In this document: piece after piece, positions 59,776 to 64,000 of the stretch
How positions within the stretch are numbered: the stretch's first letter is position 1
Layout of the letters: the number at the start of each line of letters is the position of its first letter
DNA from: an uncultured Lachnospiraceae bacterium
GTDB taxonomy: Bacteria; Bacillota; Clostridia; Lachnospirales; Lachnospiraceae
Assembly (NCBI GenBank): GCA_937920345.1
Contig: CALGVA010000062.1
Span: 1-64,000, forward strand
Length of the DNA stretch: 64,000 nt
Reading direction: 5' to 3'
Position numbers and translations under genes: made by a program
The notes under the pieces: model-generated
What the model was told of the DNA's origin: nothing
The model's database searches: none
Seen by the model: the letters and a program-made list of their open reading frames with translations, nothing else

Positions 59776-61398
59776 TCATAAGCCGTCTGACGCTTCCGGT
59801 TCTTCGGATATACCTGGCATTCCCACGCCGCCTGACGTATCCGGTTCTTCCGGCGTTCCCGCGCCGCCCGATGTATCCGGTTCTTCCGGTGTTCCCGCGC
59901 CGCCTGATGCACCCGGCTCTTCGTCCGGCTCATCCGTATCCTCCCCATCGTCAGGATCGAAGGGGTGAATAGTGTTGCCGGTCACGGTTTCAACGTCCGG
60001 CTCCTTCTCCACTCTCGTAGAGTCGTCAGAAGATGACTTATTGCCGCTGACGGAACTGTCCTCTTTCTCCAGATCCGTAAAGGAGTAAGTAATGTCTTCT
60101 CCGTCATTATACAGATATATGGTATAACTCTTGGTCTTGTATCCGCTCTTGCGAAGCGTCACGGTATGACTTCCCACTATCTTCTTGAAGCTGACCGGCG
60201 AAATACCCACGTACTTGCTGTCCACATATACTTCAACGCCCTTCGGTGAATCAATGTATACCTTATTTCCACTGGACGTATTCAGCGTATTGTCACTGAC
60301 TGACGAATCATCTTTCTCCTCGGGTTTCTTATCCTGCGTACTGTTCCCGCTGATTGGGGAATCGTCATTCTTCTTCTTTTCCTCTAATGTAAAAGAAATC
60401 TTGGCGTACTCCGAACCCACCTGTATATATTTCATCAGGGAGTCATAACCCTCCGCCTCTAACTGGATCTGATGAATCCCATAGGGAAGCTCTATTGCAT
60501 TGCTGATATCCACTGTGCGGTTATCGATCTTCACCCTGGCGGTATCCGGTGTGACAGACAGCAGTATCCGTCCTGTCTTATCCTGCGGCACCTCCAGATC
60601 TCCCACATCCAGTACTACTTCCTTATCCCGCTCTACAATAATATCTTTCGTACAGCTTGCGCCGTTATTGGACAGAAACACCTGATAGCTTCCTTCCGGC
60701 ACCACTAAGAGCATATCTTCCGAGATCTCTTTGATCACCGTATTGCCCACTTCGATCCATCCGCCGATCAGCGCCTGATCATTCTTCAGCCGCAGATAAC
60801 CATGTCCCTTTTCCACACTGATGCTGTATATCTCATGGTCGATTCCGCGGATCGAAAGCTTATCCTGTGCCACAATATCCATGACTTCCGTGCGTCTGCC
60901 CTCCGAAATCACCACCACATCTTCCGGCAGAGAGTACGTAGTTGATCCGATACTCGCCGTCTTATTCATACCGCCGAGATCATAATTCTCTACATTATCA
61001 TAGACCCACGCCTTAGGAGATAACTGAATACCGGCAATCTGCCTTTTTCCTTTCAGGAAATTGACATCCACCACATCCCCCGCCCTGATCTGGGAGATTG
61101 TCATGGGACCGTTATATTTATCTGTCACATAGGTCGTTCCGTCATAATACAGTGTATACTGTCTGCCGGCATCCATATTCATAAGCGTGACACTGTTGTT
61201 CTGCTGGTCAACAGACATAACCACCGCTGTGTCCGCCGAGTCATAACTGCCCACCGTGCTGACCGTAAAACCGGTATCCACCACATTCCCCGCCTTGTCT
61301 TTGGCCATGCCGATATTACTTGCCTGTGAGGTACAGCCGGTAATCAGCAGTGCTAACATAATCATGACTGTTGCTGCCTGTGAAATTCTTCCGTGCAT
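59776..61398 (-). CDS. Lipoprotein with two PEGA domains and a repeat tail
   Basis: A 540-residue surface lipoprotein: signal sequence ending LLITGC (Cys22), an unassigned beta-rich region (about 40-270), a PEGA-type module at about 280-350 (LLSVTPDTARVKIDNR, LPYGIHQIQLEAEGYD) and a second at about 395-465 (IDSPKGVEVYVDSKYVG, GSHTVTLRKSGYKTKSY). Asp/Ser/Lys linkers with repeated SSVSGN-like motifs separate them. The C-terminus is a 12-residue minisatellite (GTPEEPDTSGGA-type, three copies). PEGA domains usually mediate surface or protein-protein contact. No enzymatic motif is seen. The gene lies between the CotS-like gene and mazG in the same direction. Confidence 0.85.
   Translation of the reverse strand: MHGRISQAATVMIMLALLITGCTSQASNIGMAKDKAGNVVDTGFTVSTVGSYDSADTAVVMSVDQQNNSVTLMNMDAGRQYTLYYDGTTYVTDKYNGPMTISQIRAGDVVDVNFLKGKRQIAGIQLSPKAWVYDNVENYDLGGMNKTASIGSTTYSLPEDVVVISEGRRTEVMDIVAQDKLSIRGIDHEIYSISVEKGHGYLRLKNDQALIGGWIEVGNTVIKEISEDMLLVVPEGSYQVFLSNNGASCTKDIIVERDKEVVLDVGDLEVPQDKTGRILLSVTPDTARVKIDNRTVDISNAIELPYGIHQIQLEAEGYDSLMKYIQVGSEYAKISFTLEEKKKNDDSPISGNSTQDKKPEEKDDSSVSDNTLNTSSGNKVYIDSPKGVEVYVDSKYVGISPVSFKKIVGSHTVTLRKSGYKTKSYTIYLYNDGEDITYSFTDLEKEDSSVSGNKSSSDDSTRVEKEPDVETVTGNTIHPFDPDDGEDTDEPDEEPGASGGAGTPEEPDTSGGAGTPEEPDTSGGVGMPGISEEPEASDGL
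59819..59926. repeat. 36-bp minisatellite coding the PEGA protein tail
   Basis: Three adjacent 36-base units (59819-59854, 59855-59890, 59891-59926), in-frame, each encoding a GTPEEPD(T/A)SGGA-like stretch. A degenerate fourth copy with a 9-base insertion runs into the stop codon at about 59774-59818. Repeat number is likely to vary between strains without shifting the frame. Confidence 0.75.
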
Positions 61399-61457
61399 CC
61401 TACAACCTTATCCTTTCTATTCCGCTGCCGTCCTGCCATACCGCTGCAGCGCTTTAC

Positions 61458-62435
61458 TCATAACTTAAATATACTCTCTAAGAAAAGCTGTTTTTCCCTT
61501 TCCTGCGCAAAGAGTTTCTCTATCTTCTCCATATTTCTCATAGGAATCCATGCTTTACCCGTATTATAATAGAAGTTCACAATCTTCCAGAACTTCTCCG
61601 GGTACGCCATCCGGTAATACAACTGCTTATATTCCCGCTTCGTCAGATTCCTTTCTCTATTATAACTCTCTAACAGCATATCACCAAGTGTCTGCGACCA
61701 GTTATTTTTTTCCAGAATCTTACGCAGAAACAGATTCAGATCACGCACCGGATAATCCCGCACACACTTCTCGAAATTGATCAGCACACTGCCTTCCTGC
61801 GTCTGCATGATATTATGATACTGATAATCTCCGTGACACACAACAGGAAATTCATAAGAATCTTCCTCATAGGCATAATAACGCAATTCATCAGTAATTT
61901 GCAAGGCATTATTCATGAAATAATCGTAATGCTTCATCAAATAAATTTCAAAATCTGTTTTTTGACTCTTTTCGCGCAGAAATTTCCTGACTTTCCTGAG
62001 TTCCCGGTTATGCTTCTCATATTCCTTTTCAATCTGGAATACGGGCTGTTCCTGCAGCGCATCGTATGATGAAAGATCCGTAACATTATGCAGCTTCGCC
62101 AGCGTCGAAACAGCCTGCCTGCACTCCTGCGTGTCCCGATGATTGCACTCGCGTCCCTCATAGTAGGTCTTCACAATGTACGGCACCCTGTCCTGATCGT
62201 AGACGATCATCTCGTCCTCTCTCGTGCGCAGGATCGATTCTGCCTGTACAACACCGCTCTCATGAATATGTTTTAACAGGAAATCCTGGAATATCACTTT
62301 GTCAGCAGGCCCGCAATATTCTTTCAGGATAAGCAACCCGCGATTCGAATCGCACAGAATCGCGCCCCGGCCTTTCCAGGTGCGATTCACCTCTATTTCA
62401 TAATGATCTAATAAACTGACCGCTCTGTCATTCAC
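61458..62435 (-). CDS. CotS-family spore coat kinase-like protein
   Basis: A 325-residue member of the aminoglycoside/choline-kinase-like CotS family. The Brenner-type motif CHGDYQYHNIM (about 208-218) holds the catalytic Asp and Asn, and the second metal motif reads LINFEKC where DFE/DFD is usual, so the metal-binding Asp is replaced by Asn and activity is doubtful. N-terminal lobe: LLILKEYCGPADKV with the nucleotide-binding Lys. The start is a GTG (62435) with GGGGGG seven bases upstream. A mother-cell-type promoter (62465-62494) supports a sporulation role. Cannot be tied to a specific coat gene. Confidence 0.85.
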   Translation of the reverse strand: MNDRAVSLLDHYEIEVNRTWKGRGAILCDSNRGLLILKEYCGPADKVIFQDFLLKHIHESGVVQAESILRTREDEMIVYDQDRVPYIVKTYYEGRECNHRDTQECRQAVSTLAKLHNVTDLSSYDALQEQPVFQIEKEYEKHNRELRKVRKFLREKSQKTDFEIYLMKHYDYFMNNALQITDELRYYAYEEDSYEFPVVCHGDYQYHNIMQTQEGSVLINFEKCVRDYPVRDLNLFLRKILEKNNWSQTLGDMLLESYNRERNLTKREYKQLYYRMAYPEKFWKIVNFYYNTGKAWIPMRNMEKIEKLFAQEREKQLFLESIFKL

Positions 62436-62464
62436 ACGAATACCCCCCGCTTTGTCGTCTATCC

Positions 62465-62494
62465 TATCTTATGAGAAGTGGCGGGAAAGTATGA
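62465..62494 (-). promoter_or_regulatory. Sigma-E/sigma-K-like promoter of the CotS-like gene
   Basis: Minus strand TCATACT (62488-62494), 14 bases, CATAAGATA (62465-62473). The -35 fits the sigma-E pattern at six of seven positions and the -10 fits the sigma-K form CATAnnnTA, so either mother-cell factor could use it. Leader of roughly 20 bases. Confidence 0.5.
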
Positions 62495-62540
62495 AAAGAA
62501 AACTTAAATCAAAGTTCTGCGTACCAGCCGCATTAAAAAT

Positions 62541-63869
62541 TTATATTTTTTCTTTACTGATTCGCAGCAGCTCCTCCCGTGTATTACGCTCCGGTTCTTC
62601 CAGTACAATATCCAGCAGGTCATTTAAGACCACTCCGATCTGCCGTCCTGCCGGGATACCGAGCGCAATCAGATCACTGCCTGTAACTGCCAGATCTTTG
62701 AGGCTCAGGCACTCTTTTCTCTGACAGATCCCTTCATAGATCTCCTTCTTGTGTGTAAGTCTCTGCAGTTTCTCTTCCCGCTGATAATCACTCTGCGCAC
62801 GGATATCCGCATACTGTACCGCAAACAGCATAACAAAAATATCTTCACCCATCCGGTTCAGCGCCCGTCTGACCCCGCCCGGCGTGAGTCCGACCTCCTG
62901 GTCATGATAAAGGACAAGTTTCGACACCTTATGGATCGTATCATTGTCAAACTTTAAACGCCGCAGAATCTGTTTCGTCATTTCACTGCCCATTTCGGCA
63001 TGTCCTTTATTATGAGTGACTCCTGCATCGTCTATCGAAAGTGTCTGCGGTTTACAGATGTCATGAAAAAGCATGGCAAGCCGCAGAACCTTGTTTGGCG
63101 CCGTCTCCTGCATGGCATGCAAAATATGTTCACCGACAGCATAACAGTGATGCGGATTATTCTGCCGTGTCTCCATACAGAGATCAAATTCCGGCAGAAT
63201 CTGCTTTGTGATTCCTGTCTCATACGCAGTACGCAGGTAATCCGGATGGGGCGATGTCACCAGCTTAACCAGTTCCGCCTGTATCCGTTCCGCACTGATT
63301 GCCTTTAGGTTCGGCGCAAGTTTTCGAATCGCGCGTTTTGTCTCCTCCTCGATCCCGTATCCCAACTGGGCCGAGAAGCGGACTGCCCGCAGCATACGCA
63401 GCGCATCCTCCGTAAAACGTTCCTCCGCATTTCCTACGCATCGGATTATCCCCTGCTCTATATCCCGTATTCCCCCGAAAACATCCACCAGTCCGGCCCT
63501 TTCATTATACGCCATGGCATTGACGGTAAAATCCCGCCTCTTTAAATCTTCTTCCAGGCTGGCTGTAAAAGTGACTTCCTTCGGGTGTCTGCTATCCTCA
63601 TAAACGCCGTCTATCCGGTATGTCGTCACCTCAAAGCCTTCCTGATCCAGCATGACGGTGACCGTACCGTGTTTGATACCGGTATCGATCGTTCTGTAAA
63701 AAAGCCTTTTCGTTTCCTCCGGCTTTGCCGAAGTAGTAATGTCCCAGTCGTTCGGCTCTCTGCCGAGTACAGAGTCACGGACACAGCCGCCGACGGCGTA
63801 CGCCTCATAACCCGCCGCCTCCAGTATCTCTATTATTTTATGTACTTTATCAGGTAACTGTATATGCAT
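62541..63869 (-). CDS. cca: CCA tRNA nucleotidyltransferase with HD domain
   Basis: Adds or repairs the 3' CCA of tRNAs. The 442-residue protein has the class II nucleotidyltransferase core AYAVGGCVRDSVLG followed by NDWDITTSA (metal Asp-x-Asp), RRDFTVNAMAYN, and the ERFTEDALRMLRAVRF motif, then an HD domain at about 230-330 (AMLFHDICKP). Other Clostridia have the same HD-containing form. ATG 63869 is preferred because AAGGA is six bases upstream; two earlier ATG codons lie on or before that site. A terminator for the upstream gene directly precedes it. Confidence 0.96.
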   Translation of the reverse strand: MHIQLPDKVHKIIEILEAAGYEAYAVGGCVRDSVLGREPNDWDITTSAKPEETKRLFYRTIDTGIKHGTVTVMLDQEGFEVTTYRIDGVYEDSRHPKEVTFTASLEEDLKRRDFTVNAMAYNERAGLVDVFGGIRDIEQGIIRCVGNAEERFTEDALRMLRAVRFSAQLGYGIEEETKRAIRKLAPNLKAISAERIQAELVKLVTSPHPDYLRTAYETGITKQILPEFDLCMETRQNNPHHCYAVGEHILHAMQETAPNKVLRLAMLFHDICKPQTLSIDDAGVTHNKGHAEMGSEMTKQILRRLKFDNDTIHKVSKLVLYHDQEVGLTPGGVRRALNRMGEDIFVMLFAVQYADIRAQSDYQREEKLQRLTHKKEIYEGICQRKECLSLKDLAVTGSDLIALGIPAGRQIGVVLNDLLDIVLEEPERNTREELLRISKEKI

Positions 63870-63879
63870 ATTCATCCTT

Positions 63880-63929
63880 AAAAAAAGAAGCTGCACAAAA
63901 GTATCCCGCCTGAACCTTCCGTGCAGCTT
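63880..63929 (-). terminator. Terminator of the gene at the right edge
   Basis: AAGCTGCAC (63888-63896) pairs with GTGCAGCTT (63921-63929); on the minus strand a T-run follows (63880-63886). It lies between the partial gene and cca. Confidence 0.8.
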
Positions 63930-63935
63930 TATCCC

Positions 63936-64000
63936 TCAACCGATACTCGGTCCCTTAAAAATATCGTTCACGTCCTCGAGATGAACATCCGGTCTCTCCT
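63936..64000 (-). CDS. C-terminal end of an unidentified gene cut by the window edge
   Basis: The minus-strand frame ending at TGA (63936-63938) is open to the window edge and encodes a 20-residue tail, ending NDIFKGPSIG. A terminator follows directly, which supports it as a real gene end. Too short to assign. Confidence 0.5.
   Translation of the reverse strand, partial: ERPDVHLEDVNDIFKGPSIG

Noticed and set aside
1..64000. Looked for tRNA, rRNA, transposase, integrase and phage genes
   Set aside because: None could be supported anywhere in the window.

Overview
The window looks like chromosomal DNA of a spore-forming Clostridia, most likely a gut Lachnospiraceae. The reasons are the sporulation-type gene order hup-rqcP-yabP-yabQ-divIC-spoIIE-tilS-hpt-ftsH, the strong AGGAGG-type ribosome sites, the moderate G+C content, and an abundance of glycoside hydrolases and sugar ABC transport genes. 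Genus cannot be fixed from the sequence. There are no rRNA or tRNA genes, no CRISPR array and no recognisable transposase or phage gene; this is an ordinary, densely packed chromosomal segment, mostly transcribed leftwards.

Layout. 1-5.2 kb: the start of a sugar-binding-type lipoprotein, pgi, murG, a TSCPD protein, an unknown membrane protein (+) and a DegV protein. 5.3-14.2 kb: a seven-gene leftward cluster (class II aldolase, tandem nucleotidyltransferase, GT-C membrane protein fused to a P-loop kinase, HAD phosphatase, GT2, GDPD-like protein, second GT-C protein) that reads like an undescribed glycan or lipid-linked sugar pathway. 14.5-26.2 kb: surface pullulanase, then an alpha-galactoside operon (ABC transporter, GH36 alpha-galactosidase, separate sucrose-kinase-like protein, GH13 sucrose phosphorylase) with a divergent AraC regulator. 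26.2-29.8 kb: DUF4358 lipoprotein, MBOAT acyltransferase and SGNH-like partner. 29.9-36.5 kb: exonuclease III, XRE membrane regulator, MgtC, a phosphoesterase coupled to a cytoplasmic ParB-like/BMP fusion, and a DUF1266 lipoprotein. 36.8-39.1 kb: TetR plus an ABC-2 exporter. 39.1-46.1 kb: one 2313-residue secreted GH26 mannanase. 46.5-48.9 kb: a YtrA-type GntR/ABC operon. 49.1-51.2 kb: an intracellular GH13 alpha-glucosidase/neopullulanase. 51.5-59.0 kb: ftsH, hpt, tilS, spoIIE, divIC, yabQ, yabP, rqcP, hup. 59.0-64 kb: mazG, a PEGA lipoprotein, a CotS-like kinase, the CCA tRNA nucleotidyltransferase and the end of one more gene.

How the parts fit. The cell appears equipped to attack beta-mannan and alpha-glucans outside (GH26, pullulanase), import oligosaccharides (raffinose-type ABC system) and finish them inside (GH36, GH13_18, GH13_20, sucrose kinase), feeding glycolysis through Pgi. 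Sporulation genes carry visible mother-cell sigma-factor promoters (upstream of yabP and, less surely, of the CotS-like gene). The most interesting unexplained pieces are the GT-C/kinase cluster, the ParB-like/BMP fusion with its translationally coupled phosphoesterase, the AraC regulator that lacks a normal start codon, and the architecture of the giant mannanase.
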